Below, in pieces: positions 1 through 7,925 of a stretch of DNA of 33,574 bases. Position numbers and translations under genes: made by a program. The notes beneath the pieces are model-generated. The model had not been told where the DNA came from and did not search any database. It saw nothing but the letters and a program-made list of their open reading frames with translations. The stretch spans positions 1 to 33,574 of the forward strand of contig DKYZ01000005.1 of NCBI GenBank assembly GCA_002493515.1. The letters run 5' to 3'. Each line of letters begins with the position of its first letter. Within the stretch, counting starts at the first letter, position 1. Source of the DNA: Porphyromonadaceae bacterium UBA7087. GTDB lineage: Bacteria; Bacteroidota; Bacteroidia; Bacteroidales; Muribaculaceae.

Positions 1-72
1 CCGATTATTCCGATGACTCCGATTATTCCGATTATCGGAGGAATCGGAGTCATCGGAATAATCGGAGTTATC
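1..72. repeat. Palindromic array of eight 9-bp units
   Basis: The first 36 bases are four 9-bp units of the type CCGATTATT/CCGATGACT. The next 36 are four units of the type GGAGTCATC/GGAATAATC. The halves are inverted: bases 1-30 pair with 36-65 around a 5-base loop, with two mismatches. No T-run follows, so this is not a typical intrinsic terminator. The array may extend left of the window. One frame is open from base 1 to a TAA at 136-138 and would read as a Pro/Ile/Gly-rich hydrophobic stretch, so a repeat-encoded C-terminus of an upstream gene cannot be excluded. Confidence 0.75.
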
Positions 73-177
73 TTCTTACTGTTAATCATCGTTAACAAAT
101 GTCAAGCTATCAAAACAAAATCCGTTGAATTTTGTTAAATATGCAAGGTTTGGAGCAAAATAAGCAAAATAGAAGTT

Positions 178-203
178 AAATGTTAATTTGTTAATTAACA
201 TTT
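178..203. promoter_or_regulatory. Inverted repeat upstream of the susC promoter
   Basis: AAATGTTAAT (178-187) and ATTAACATTT (194-203) are perfect 10-bp inverted arms with a 6-base spacer. They lie about 20 bp upstream of the -33 element of the susC-like operon. The position fits an activator or repressor site for that operon, but no regulator is encoded next to it. The AT-rich composition makes some chance palindromes expected. Confidence 0.45.
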
Positions 204-222
204 ATTAAAATCGACGCGAAAA

Positions 223-253
223 CTTGCAGAGCGAAAATAAATGCTTATATTTG
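223..253 (+). promoter_or_regulatory. Promoter of the susCDEF-like operon
   Basis: A -33 element (CTTG, 223-226) is followed after 19 bases by TATATTTG (246-253), which matches the Bacteroidetes housekeeping -7 box TAnnTTTG. Transcription would begin near base 260 and give a leader of about 195 nt before the ATG at 455. Confidence 0.7.
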
Positions 254-454
254 CCGGACTTGATTTAAAGGCCTCCTGAAAAACTCATCCTCCCAGGCAG
301 TCTGACCATATGAGGGCGCCGGCGGCGCCCTCGCAGGAAAGGCAGTTAGGGGTGTTTTTGTGTCAAAGTCAAAATGACCCATTGTCCCGGAGGGGATAAT
401 TGGATAGCAAAAAGAAACCAAATAACCAAAATGTAAAACTAAATTTATTCTTGC
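254..454 (+). promoter_or_regulatory. Long structured 5' leader of the sus-like operon
   Basis: About 195 nt separate the predicted transcript start from the susC ATG. The leader holds a perfect 9-bp GC-rich hairpin (312-320 with 324-332, loop GGC) with no T-run directly after it. It also holds TCCTCCCAGGCAG (288-300), shared with the region before the regulator gene at 24653, and the palindrome GTCAAAATGAC (368-378), shared with the leader of the secreted-protein gene at 12148. No tRNA, riboswitch class or small gene is recognised. A role in post-transcriptional control is inference. Confidence 0.5.
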
Positions 455-3400
455 ATGAGACAGATCTGTTTTCATCTGAATCGGAAGTTATTCCTGTCGG
501 TGGCTATGCTGCTGATAGCGGTGCTTCCGGCTTTGGCCCAGAAGATTACCGTGCGCGGCACGGTGGTCGACGAGACCGGAGAGCCGCTCATCGGCGCTAC
601 GGTCATGGAAAAGGGTACATCCACAGGTACGGCGACCGACCTGGACGGCAACTTCGAGCTCAGTGTGGATCCCAAGTCCACTCTGACGGTAAGCTACATC
701 GGTTATGACCCGATGGACGTTCCGGTCAACGGCCAGACTAACCTTCACATCGTGCTGAAGGAGAACGCCACGATGCTTGCCGAAACCGTCGTCATCGGTT
801 ACGGTAGCGTCAAGAAGAGTGACGCCACCGGCTCGGTGGCTCTCGTTACTCCTGACGAAATCGAGGCTGGTATCTCGACATCCGCTCAGGATCTTCTTAC
901 TGGCGCAAGCCCTGGTGTGGTTGTAACTCCTGACGGTGGTAAGCCCCAGGGCGGCGGTACCATTCGTATCCGTGGTGGTGCTTCTCTGAATGCATCTAAT
1001 GATCCTCTTATCGTATTGGACGGTGTGCCCCTGGTCACAAATGACAATATAGAGGGTATGGGTAACCCCCTTGCAATGATTGCTCCTGACAATATCGAGA
1101 GCATGACTATCCTCAAGGACGCCTCCGCCACAGCCATTTATGGTTCGCGTGCTTCTAACGGTGTCATCATCATCACGACAAAGAAGGGAAAGAGCGGTCG
1201 TCCGCAGGTGAATTTCTCTGCAAGCGTGAGAGTAGACACAGCCCGCAAGACCTGGGGAGTCATGAATGCCAATGAATTCAGCCAGACTATCCGCGATTAC
1301 TGGGGAGAAGATTCCGAGGCTGCTGCTGCTCTTGGAACAGCAGACACCAACTGGCAGAAGGAAGTGCTCCGCACTACCGTTTCCCAGGACTATAACCTCA
1401 GCGTAGGCGGTACTGTAGGTTTCCTTCCTTACCGTGTCAGCGCTTCCTATACCGACAGCGAGGGTATTCTCAAGGAGAGCAGCATGAAGCGTGTCACCGC
1501 AGGATTCAACCTCAACCCGAAGTTCTTTAACGGCCTGCTTCAAATCAATGCCAACGTCAAAGGATACTATATCCGCAACAACTGGACAGACGAGGGTGCT
1601 ATCGGAAGCGCGGTGTCGTTTAACCCCACTCTTCCCGTTATGAATAATGTTGCCACAGGCAACTCGCAGTTCCCATATTTCTATAACGGCTATAGCACAG
1701 TGGTAGGAGCCAACCAGGCGTTCAACGTCAATGCGTCGCTCAATCCGCTTGCAATGATAGAGGACTATGACAATTACAGTGATGCCTATCGTTCGAACGG
1801 TAACCTTCAGATTGATTATGCGCTTCATTTCCTTCCCGAGCTTCACCTGAATCTCAACCTCGGTTATGATGTCACAAAGTCGGAGAACCATAATACCCTC
1901 AGGCAGAACTCTCCGTCATCTTGGAAGAAATCTCCCGACCAGAACGGTGCCTCGACTTATTATTGGAACAGGTATCTCTATCGCAACACACTTCTTGACT
2001 TCTATGCAAACTATAAGAAGGAGTTTGAGGCTATCCAGTCTAACCTCGACGTTATGGCTGGTTATTCATGGCAGCGTTTCGACGATATGAACCGCAACAA
2101 CGGCACAATTTTCAGAAGCGCCGGCTTCAAGTCTCCGCAGAATGTAGGCGGAAAGCTCGAGATTGATCCGGATACAGAAAGTAAGGTTGGAAAACCCTCA
2201 GGTAATGTATTCCCCTATTACAGCGGCAACCTTGTGCTCGTTTCTTTCTTCGGACGTCTGAACTACTCTTTCAAGGACACATACCTCCTTACCTTCACTC
2301 TTCGTGACGACGGTACTTCTCGTTTCTCTAAAGACAACCGCTGGGGTCTCTTCCCCTCGGTAGCCCTTGGATGGAAGATTAACAATATGCCTTTCTTCGA
2401 GCCTGCGGCTGATGTGGTCAACGACTTCAAGCTCCGTCTCGGTTGGGGTAAGACCGGTCAACAGTCGGTTGGCGGTTATTTCCCCTACATGCCTATATAT
2501 GAGCAGAGCAAGGATGGATCCTACTATCCCAATATGTGGACCGGTACATACATCCAGAACGGACAGCTCATCAGTAACACCTATTATCCGAGAGGCTACA
2601 ATGCAAATCTGAAATGGGAGACCACAGAGACTTGGAACGTCGGTATCGACCTCGGTTTCCTCAACAACCGTTTCACTGTCGCTCTCGACTGGTATCTGCG
2701 TGACTCCAAAGACCTTCTGGCTTTTGTGACTGCTACTCCCGGTGCATTCACCACCAACATGCTTGACCAGAACATCGGTTCGCTCCGCAATCTCGGTCTT
2801 GAGGCTACATTCGGTGCGCGTGTGATTGACACCGAGGATTTTTCCTGGAACACCAGTCTCAATGTGGCTTGGAACAAGAATGAAATCACAAAGCTCAACA
2901 ATGAGGGCACATACGTGCAGGTGGGCGGTATCGCCGGCGGTAACGGTAACACGGTGCAGGTTCACCAGGTAGGATATCCGGCGTTCTCATATCTCCTTTA
3001 CGAGCAGATCTACGACAACAACGGAGAGCCCATCGAGGGTGCTTACGTTGACCAGGACGGCAATGGCCAGATTGACTCCAACGACCTTGTGATCAAGCAT
3101 TCGAAGGATCCGAAGGTGACGATGTCGTGGAACAACAGCTTCTCCTACAAGAACTGGGACCTCAGCTTCCAGATCCGCGCCTCGATCGGCAACTATGTCT
3201 ACAACAATGCGCTCGCTGGCAACACTACCCTCAGCGATACTTATAAGAATGGTCTGAGCAACCTTCTTGACGCTGACTATTATTTCCAGGGTGGCCAGAC
3301 CACGAATACCTATTTGAGCGACTACTGGCTGGAGAACGCCGGCTTCGTAAGATGTGACAACATCACATTGGGTTACACATGGCCTGATCTGATCGATAAC

Positions 3401-3550
3401 AATCTCAGGCTCCGTCTTTACGGTGCGGTTCAGAATCCGTTTGTCATCACCAAATACCGCGGTCTCGACCCCGAGGTGTTCTCCGGTATCGACAACAGCG
3501 TTTATCCGCGTCCCGTATCGTTCACTCTTGGAGTCATAGCTACTTTCTAA
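455..3550 (+). CDS. SusC/RagA-family TonB-dependent outer membrane transporter
   Basis: This 1031-residue protein is an outer-membrane TonB-dependent channel that, with its SusD partner, imports oligosaccharides or peptides. A signal peptide ends near PALAQ (about residue 29). A carboxypeptidase-regulatory-like domain follows (about 30-110, with the G-x-V-x-D-x-x-G-E-P-L-I-G-A pattern). The plug domain (about 115-235) contains the family signatures R-I-R-G, L-I-V-L-D-G-V-P and I-L-K-D-A-S-A-T-A-I-Y-G-S-R. The rest is the 22-strand barrel, ending in an aromatic residue as expected for outer membrane insertion. Length is normal for the family. It is first in an operon, 33 bp before susD. The substrate cannot be read from the sequence, and no glycoside hydrolase is present in the window. 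Confidence 0.95.
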   Translation: MRQICFHLNRKLFLSVAMLLIAVLPALAQKITVRGTVVDETGEPLIGATVMEKGTSTGTATDLDGNFELSVDPKSTLTVSYIGYDPMDVPVNGQTNLHIVLKENATMLAETVVIGYGSVKKSDATGSVALVTPDEIEAGISTSAQDLLTGASPGVVVTPDGGKPQGGGTIRIRGGASLNASNDPLIVLDGVPLVTNDNIEGMGNPLAMIAPDNIESMTILKDASATAIYGSRASNGVIIITTKKGKSGRPQVNFSASVRVDTARKTWGVMNANEFSQTIRDYWGEDSEAAAALGTADTNWQKEVLRTTVSQDYNLSVGGTVGFLPYRVSASYTDSEGILKESSMKRVTAGFNLNPKFFNGLLQINANVKGYYIRNNWTDEGAIGSAVSFNPTLPVMNNVATGNSQFPYFYNGYSTVVGANQAFNVNASLNPLAMIEDYDNYSDAYRSNGNLQIDYALHFLPELHLNLNLGYDVTKSENHNTLRQNSPSSWKKSPDQNGASTYYWNRYLYRNTLLDFYANYKKEFEAIQSNLDVMAGYSWQRFDDMNRNNGTIFRSAGFKSPQNVGGKLEIDPDTESKVGKPSGNVFPYYSGNLVLVSFFGRLNYSFKDTYLLTFTLRDDGTSRFSKDNRWGLFPSVALGWKINNMPFFEPAADVVNDFKLRLGWGKTGQQSVGGYFPYMPIYEQSKDGSYYPNMWTGTYIQNGQLISNTYYPRGYNANLKWETTETWNVGIDLGFLNNRFTVALDWYLRDSKDLLAFVTATPGAFTTNMLDQNIGSLRNLGLEATFGARVIDTEDFSWNTSLNVAWNKNEITKLNNEGTYVQVGGIAGGNGNTVQVHQVGYPAFSYLLYEQIYDNNGEPIEGAYVDQDGNGQIDSNDLVIKHSKDPKVTMSWNNSFSYKNWDLSFQIRASIGNYVYNNALAGNTTLSDTYKNGLSNLLDADYYFQGGQTTNTYLSDYWLENAGFVRCDNITLGYTWPDLIDNNLRLRLYGAVQNPFVITKYRGLDPEVFSGIDNSVYPRPVSFTLGVIATF

Positions 3551-3583
3551 CAGGAATTTATCAATAAACCAGAAAGAAAAGAT

Positions 3584-5365
3584 ATGAAATCATATATCAG
3601 TAAATATCTTTTGGGAGCAGTGGCGCTGACGGCTGCAGGACTCACATCCTGCGTCGGCGACCTTGACCAGACTCCCAAGAATCCCACGGAGCTTACTCCC
3701 GACCAGTTCGCGAAGAATCCGCGTGAGTATATCGGCGGTGCCCTGGGAAAATGCTACAGCGGTATCGCTATCTCGGGTCAGGGTGGTCCCGATAAATCAG
3801 ATATCTCAGGTCTTGACAACGGTCGAAGCTGCTGGAGCCGTGCGATTTTCATGCTCAACGAGTTCACTACTGATGAGTGTACCTGGATATGGAAGGATTC
3901 CGGCGTGTTCGACCTCTGCACAAGCACCTGGAGCTCGAACAATGAGAATATCTTCGGTACTTACTCTCGTCTTTACACTCATATCGCTGTCTGCAACGAC
4001 TTCATCCGCCTCTCAAGGAATCTTGGTGACTATGGCGTCAGCACAGGCGAGGGTGAGAACCAGGTGTCGCAGGCTGAGCTTGACCAGTTCGTGCTTGAGG
4101 CTCGCGCCCTGAGGGGATTGAGCTATTTCTATGTGCTCGACCTTTTCGGAAACGCTGCCGACGCCTGGGACAACCAGCTTACCGGCGAGGAGCCCCCTTA
4201 CATCACGAGAACAGACCTCTTCAACAAGGTCACAGCCGACCTTGAGGAGGTGCTTGCAAACTTCAAGGAGTCCGGAGTCTATGGCCGCATCGGAAAGGAT
4301 GCTGTCGAGGCCCTTCTCGCAAAGTATTATCTGAACGCGGAGGTTTGGACTGGCACAGCCCAGTGGCAGAAATGCTGGGACCACTGCGTCGCTGTAATCA
4401 ACCGTCATAAGGGCGGTGGCTTTCAGGGCACCGGCCTCGCAGTGGATTATCTGTCGCTCTTCTGCGGCAATAACGATATGTTCGCTCCCGGCGGCAGCCT
4501 GAAGGATCAGAACGAGATTCTGTGGAACATACCATATGCCTACCAGGGTATTGTCAACGGTGCGGATGGCAGCTCACATAATGTGGCTCTTACCCAGAGC
4601 TATGGAGGCGCTTCGTTCCTGATTCTTGCGGCTCTCAGCGACCAGAACACTGCTGTCCCGGGATGGTATGGCATGAACGGCCAATGGACATGTATGCATG
4701 CCCGTCCACAGTTCTGCCAGAAGTTTGACTTCAACGGTGGCGTAAGTCCCGACGGACGCACATACCTCTGGCTTACGGAGAATGATGGTTTCAAGATGGA
4801 TAACACAGACTTCTCTACCTATAAGGACGGATATGTGCCCATCAAGTTCACAAACGTGAAATGTAATCCTGACGGAACGATGCCGCGTTGGAAAGATCCC
4901 CAGTCAGGGCTTGCCCGCGTAGGTGTGCATGACCTCAACAATCCTGACAATTACGGAATAGACGCTACTGCCACTTTCGCTGACACCGATCTTCCCGTGA
5001 TCCGTCTTGCCGAGATCTATCTTACCGCAGCCGAGGCTCATGTCCGTGGCAATGTGGGCAACGCAGCCGATGCTCTCGCATACGCCAACGCCGTCAGAAA
5101 TCGTGCCGGTGTCAACAGCTGGAATGCTGCCGAGCTCAACGAGAACAATCTTCTTGACGAGCGTGCGAGAGAGCTGTACTGGGAGAACGGACGCCGTACA
5201 GACCTTGTGCGCAGCAATAAGTTCGCCGGCTCACGTTACAACTGGAGCTGGAAGAACAATGTCTCCACAGGCGCAGGCATCTCTAACCATATGAATGTAT
5301 TCCCCATCCCGACTTCGGTAATCAATTCCTACGGATCTCCCTATCCGCAGAATCCCGGCTATTGA
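3584..5365 (+). CDS. RagB/SusD-family nutrient-binding lipoprotein
   Basis: This 593-residue surface lipoprotein caps the SusC channel and binds its substrate. The N-terminus is a lipoprotein signal with lipobox G-L-T-S-C (Cys at residue 23), followed by acidic residues typical of surface export in Bacteroidetes. TPR-like helices appear mid-protein (A-R-A-L-R-G-L-S-Y-F-Y-V-L-D-L-F-G). The C-terminal family signatures are present: L-A-E-I-Y-L-T-A-A-E-A, then R-A-R-E-L-Y-W-E-N-G-R-R, and a Q-N-P-G-Y ending. It sits 33 bp after susC and 40 bp before the SusE-like gene, clearly in one operon. Confidence 0.95.
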   Translation: MKSYISKYLLGAVALTAAGLTSCVGDLDQTPKNPTELTPDQFAKNPREYIGGALGKCYSGIAISGQGGPDKSDISGLDNGRSCWSRAIFMLNEFTTDECTWIWKDSGVFDLCTSTWSSNNENIFGTYSRLYTHIAVCNDFIRLSRNLGDYGVSTGEGENQVSQAELDQFVLEARALRGLSYFYVLDLFGNAADAWDNQLTGEEPPYITRTDLFNKVTADLEEVLANFKESGVYGRIGKDAVEALLAKYYLNAEVWTGTAQWQKCWDHCVAVINRHKGGGFQGTGLAVDYLSLFCGNNDMFAPGGSLKDQNEILWNIPYAYQGIVNGADGSSHNVALTQSYGGASFLILAALSDQNTAVPGWYGMNGQWTCMHARPQFCQKFDFNGGVSPDGRTYLWLTENDGFKMDNTDFSTYKDGYVPIKFTNVKCNPDGTMPRWKDPQSGLARVGVHDLNNPDNYGIDATATFADTDLPVIRLAEIYLTAAEAHVRGNVGNAADALAYANAVRNRAGVNSWNAAELNENNLLDERARELYWENGRRTDLVRSNKFAGSRYNWSWKNNVSTGAGISNHMNVFPIPTSVINSYGSPYPQNPGY

Positions 5366-5405
5366 TGGGAAAGAGGTTTTTTCATTATTAAAGTTTTAAG
5401 AAGAG

Positions 5406-6326
5406 ATGAAAAAGATATCAATCATAATGACTCTCCTTGCAGTGTTGGGAGTGACATTCACCTCATGTAAGGAAGATACGCAGCCTCGTCTGGAGAAACC
5501 TACGGAGTTTGTGCTCAACACCCCTCCTATGGCAAATCAGACATATGTTCTCCAGGAGAACGACGGCAACCCCTCGCAGATCATTCTCACAGTCAGCCAG
5601 CCCGATTACGGTCTGGGTACTGTCACAAGTTATGAGGTGCAGGTCTGCAATTCCGAGAATTTCACAGAGGCTGTCATATCGGAAGATGGAACAGTGACTA
5701 CGGAGGCCAACTACCGTAGCCTGCTTACCGTCAATACCCAGGCCCAGATCGTATGCTCTGGCTATGAGTTTTCCGTGGCTATGAATGCTCTCAACGGTGT
5801 TCTTTCGGAAGATGACAAGGATAAGTTCGACGGCTCGCCTCGCGATGTATATGTGCGCGTCAGGGCCTTTATACCCAACTGCGACTACAGCTCGATTTTC
5901 TCCAATGTCATCAAGCTCCGCGTGCAGCCCTATTTCGCAGTGCGTGCTCCGGGTAAGCTTTATGTGATCGGCGCCGTGTCCGGTTGGGATATCAACAACG
6001 GTGCTGTATATCTGAGCGAGTCGCAGAGCGGCATCGGCTCCAAGATATATACCGGAGTGATAAATATGAGCGCCGATGATGCTTCAGGCGGTTTCCGTTT
6101 CTATACCGCTCTTGGCGAGTGGGGTGGCGACGGCGCGCTTCCTTCGGTAGGCTCTAATGCCAACGATGGCGACAATGCCTCGATCACACTCGATGAGAAC
6201 GGCAGCTACACCGGGGCCTGTGTGGCCGGAAAGGGTAATTGGAACATCACCAACTGGGGCGGCGGAAATCTCAAGATGACCGTTGACCTCAATGAGATGA
6301 AAGTCTATTTCGACAAGGCGAATTGA
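5406..6326 (+). CDS. SusE-like outer membrane glycan-binding lipoprotein
   Basis: This 306-residue predicted surface lipoprotein has lipobox F-T-S-C followed by K-E-D. The N-terminal part (about 25-175) resembles the SusE Ig-like domain, with the 'F-V-L-N-T-P' start and alternating beta strands. The C-terminal part (about 180-306, starting G-K-L-Y-V-I-G-A-V-S-G-W) resembles the SusE/SusF carbohydrate-binding module, whose conserved Trp residues contact sugar in known members. With a single C-terminal module it is shorter than the classical starch SusE. It lies 40 bp after susD. The role in holding polysaccharide at the surface is inferred from the family and operon. Confidence 0.85.
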   Translation: MKKISIIMTLLAVLGVTFTSCKEDTQPRLEKPTEFVLNTPPMANQTYVLQENDGNPSQIILTVSQPDYGLGTVTSYEVQVCNSENFTEAVISEDGTVTTEANYRSLLTVNTQAQIVCSGYEFSVAMNALNGVLSEDDKDKFDGSPRDVYVRVRAFIPNCDYSSIFSNVIKLRVQPYFAVRAPGKLYVIGAVSGWDINNGAVYLSESQSGIGSKIYTGVINMSADDASGGFRFYTALGEWGGDGALPSVGSNANDGDNASITLDENGSYTGACVAGKGNWNITNWGGGNLKMTVDLNEMKVYFDKAN

Positions 6327-6333
6327 GAAATCT

Positions 6334-6369
6334 TCCGGAAGCCGGGGAACGCTCTCCGGTTTCCGGAAC
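6334..6369 (+). promoter_or_regulatory. Strong intercistronic hairpin between susE-like and susF-like genes
   Basis: The arms 6334-6349 and 6354-6369 pair over 16 positions with two G-U wobbles and a 4-base loop (ACGC). No T-run follows, so it is unlikely to be a full terminator. It begins 7 bases after the susE-like stop and ends 29 bases before the next ATG. Such structures can stabilise the upstream message or reduce downstream expression; which applies here is not visible. Confidence 0.7.
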
Positions 6370-6398
6370 ATAAAACACAATTTCAATAAAAGGTAAAT

Positions 6399-7844
6399 AT
6401 GAAAAAATCAATTTTATATTGCGCGGTTCTTTTGACCTTGGGATTCGCCTCGTGTGATGACAAGAGCGACCTCGGCCAGATGCAGGTCAATCCGCAGGAG
6501 ACCCTCATGGCTCCCGGCGCGGTTGAGGTGAAGCCGGCGGGAGCCCTCACAGAAGGCAAGGTGAATCTTGAAGGTGATTTCAAGGATGGCATCGTGCCGA
6601 TGATCACGTATTCCACGGGTGAGACTTTCCCGGCGAACGCCTCTCTGGAGTTTGACGTTGACGTGTCTGGCTCGGAAGATTTTGCCAATGCCATTACCAT
6701 CAAGATGGATTCCATTCCCGGCACACCCGGTGCATATGGTGTCAAGGCGTCTGAATGGGATGATGCCTTCCGCCATCTTCTTGGCAAATCGCCCTTTGCA
6801 AAGGATAATTTCGTGAGAGTGGCCTGCTATGCCCTTATCGGGGAGCAGAGAAGCCGTATTGCTGTAGGCGACAAGCCGGAAGACATATGGTTTGCAAATT
6901 CAAGAGTCAGTGTCACCCCTGTTGACCTCCATATCAATGTGGAGGAGGCTTATTATCTGGTAGGCACACAGTGTGACTGGAAGCTTGAGAATGCCATTAA
7001 GTTTGACCATTCCGAGCTCAGCCAGTATGACGATCCTGTGTTTACTCTGGCTGTTGACATACCTGCTGACCTCGTCGATGCCGGATGGTGGTGGAAGATT
7101 GTTCCCCAGTCGGCTTATGAGGCTCAGAATTGGGATGCCCTGTATGGTCCTGAAAAGGATGGTGATTCCTCTCTTGAGGGTGTGCTGTTCGAAGGTGGCC
7201 AGGCTGGTGCGTTCAAGGTTGCCGGACAGTATCTGTTCACAATCAATATGCTCGACTGCACCTATACATTGACTCAGGCTATACCGATGCTCTACACTCC
7301 GGGCGGTGGTAATGGCTGGGGCTTCGAGACCGGCATGCTCAACACATGGGATTTCACCAACTATTTCGGTTTTGTACATCTCAACGGTGAGTTCAAGATC
7401 ACCGACCGTCCTGCCTGGGGCGGCATGGAGTGGGGCGCAGGTGACGAACCCGGCACCATCAAGCTTGGCGCAGGCAATATCGCAGGTCCCGCCGACGGCC
7501 TCTACTGGATGAATGTCAATATCTCCAATCTCACCTTCACTACAAAGGCTATCGAGAGCATAGGCGTTATCGGAGGTTTCCCCGACAACGACTGGGCAAG
7601 CGATTTCGTGGAACTCAAGCCCACGGACGATATTCTGGTATGGGCTGCGGACATTACATTCGCAGACGCCTCGACAGTATGGAAATTCCGTACCAACGGC
7701 GGTTGGGAAGCTCCCAACCTTGGCGGAGAGTTTGACAATCTGACCAACGACGGCGCCAACCTGAAGGCTCCCGGTGTAGGAACCTACACCATGACCCTTG
7801 ATCTGCGCACAGTGCCTTACAAAGTCACATTCGCAGAGAAATAA
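6399..7844 (+). CDS. SusF/SusE-like multi-domain glycan-binding lipoprotein
   Basis: This 481-residue predicted surface lipoprotein is the last gene of the sus-like operon. The lipobox is F-A-S-C at residue 20, followed by D-D-K. The N-terminal domain (about 30-160) has the SusE-like pattern. At least two or three beta-sandwich repeats follow, starting near A-Y-Y-L-V-G-T (about 186), at 'M-L-Y-T-P-G-G-G-N-G-W' and at 'I-G-V-I-G-G-F-P-D-N-D-W'. These match the SusF/SusE starch-binding-module pattern, in which each module opens with a strand and then a G-x-W or D-W turn. The gene ends 25 bp before an intrinsic terminator. The ligand is unknown. Confidence 0.82.
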   Translation: MKKSILYCAVLLTLGFASCDDKSDLGQMQVNPQETLMAPGAVEVKPAGALTEGKVNLEGDFKDGIVPMITYSTGETFPANASLEFDVDVSGSEDFANAITIKMDSIPGTPGAYGVKASEWDDAFRHLLGKSPFAKDNFVRVACYALIGEQRSRIAVGDKPEDIWFANSRVSVTPVDLHINVEEAYYLVGTQCDWKLENAIKFDHSELSQYDDPVFTLAVDIPADLVDAGWWWKIVPQSAYEAQNWDALYGPEKDGDSSLEGVLFEGGQAGAFKVAGQYLFTINMLDCTYTLTQAIPMLYTPGGGNGWGFETGMLNTWDFTNYFGFVHLNGEFKITDRPAWGGMEWGAGDEPGTIKLGAGNIAGPADGLYWMNVNISNLTFTTKAIESIGVIGGFPDNDWASDFVELKPTDDILVWAADITFADASTVWKFRTNGGWEAPNLGGEFDNLTNDGANLKAPGVGTYTMTLDLRTVPYKVTFAEK

Positions 7845-7868
7845 ACCCAGCAACATCAATAAAAAAGC

Positions 7869-7898
7869 GAGGGCAGCGACAACGCTGCCCTCCTTTTT
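7869..7898 (+). terminator. Intrinsic terminator of the sus-like operon
   Basis: A perfect 10-bp stem (GAGGGCAGCG 7869-7878 with CGCTGCCCTC 7883-7892) and a 4-base loop are followed by C then five T residues. It lies between convergent genes and ends the operon that starts at 455. Confidence 0.9.
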
Positions 7899-7925
7899 AA
7901 TCTCGTTTAATCTCGCCCGTTGTTT

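Noticed and set aside
1..72. CRISPR array
   Set aside because: The units are 9 bp with no spacers and are arranged as a palindrome; no cas genes are present.
488..1891. 467-codon open frame on the minus strand
   Set aside because: It lies wholly inside the susC-like gene, which has clear family motifs throughout; the antisense product has no recognisable domain and no promoter.
6900..7859. 319-codon open frame antisense to the susF-like gene
   Set aside because: A shadow of a well-supported lipoprotein gene; it starts beyond the gene's stop next to the terminator and has no domain.
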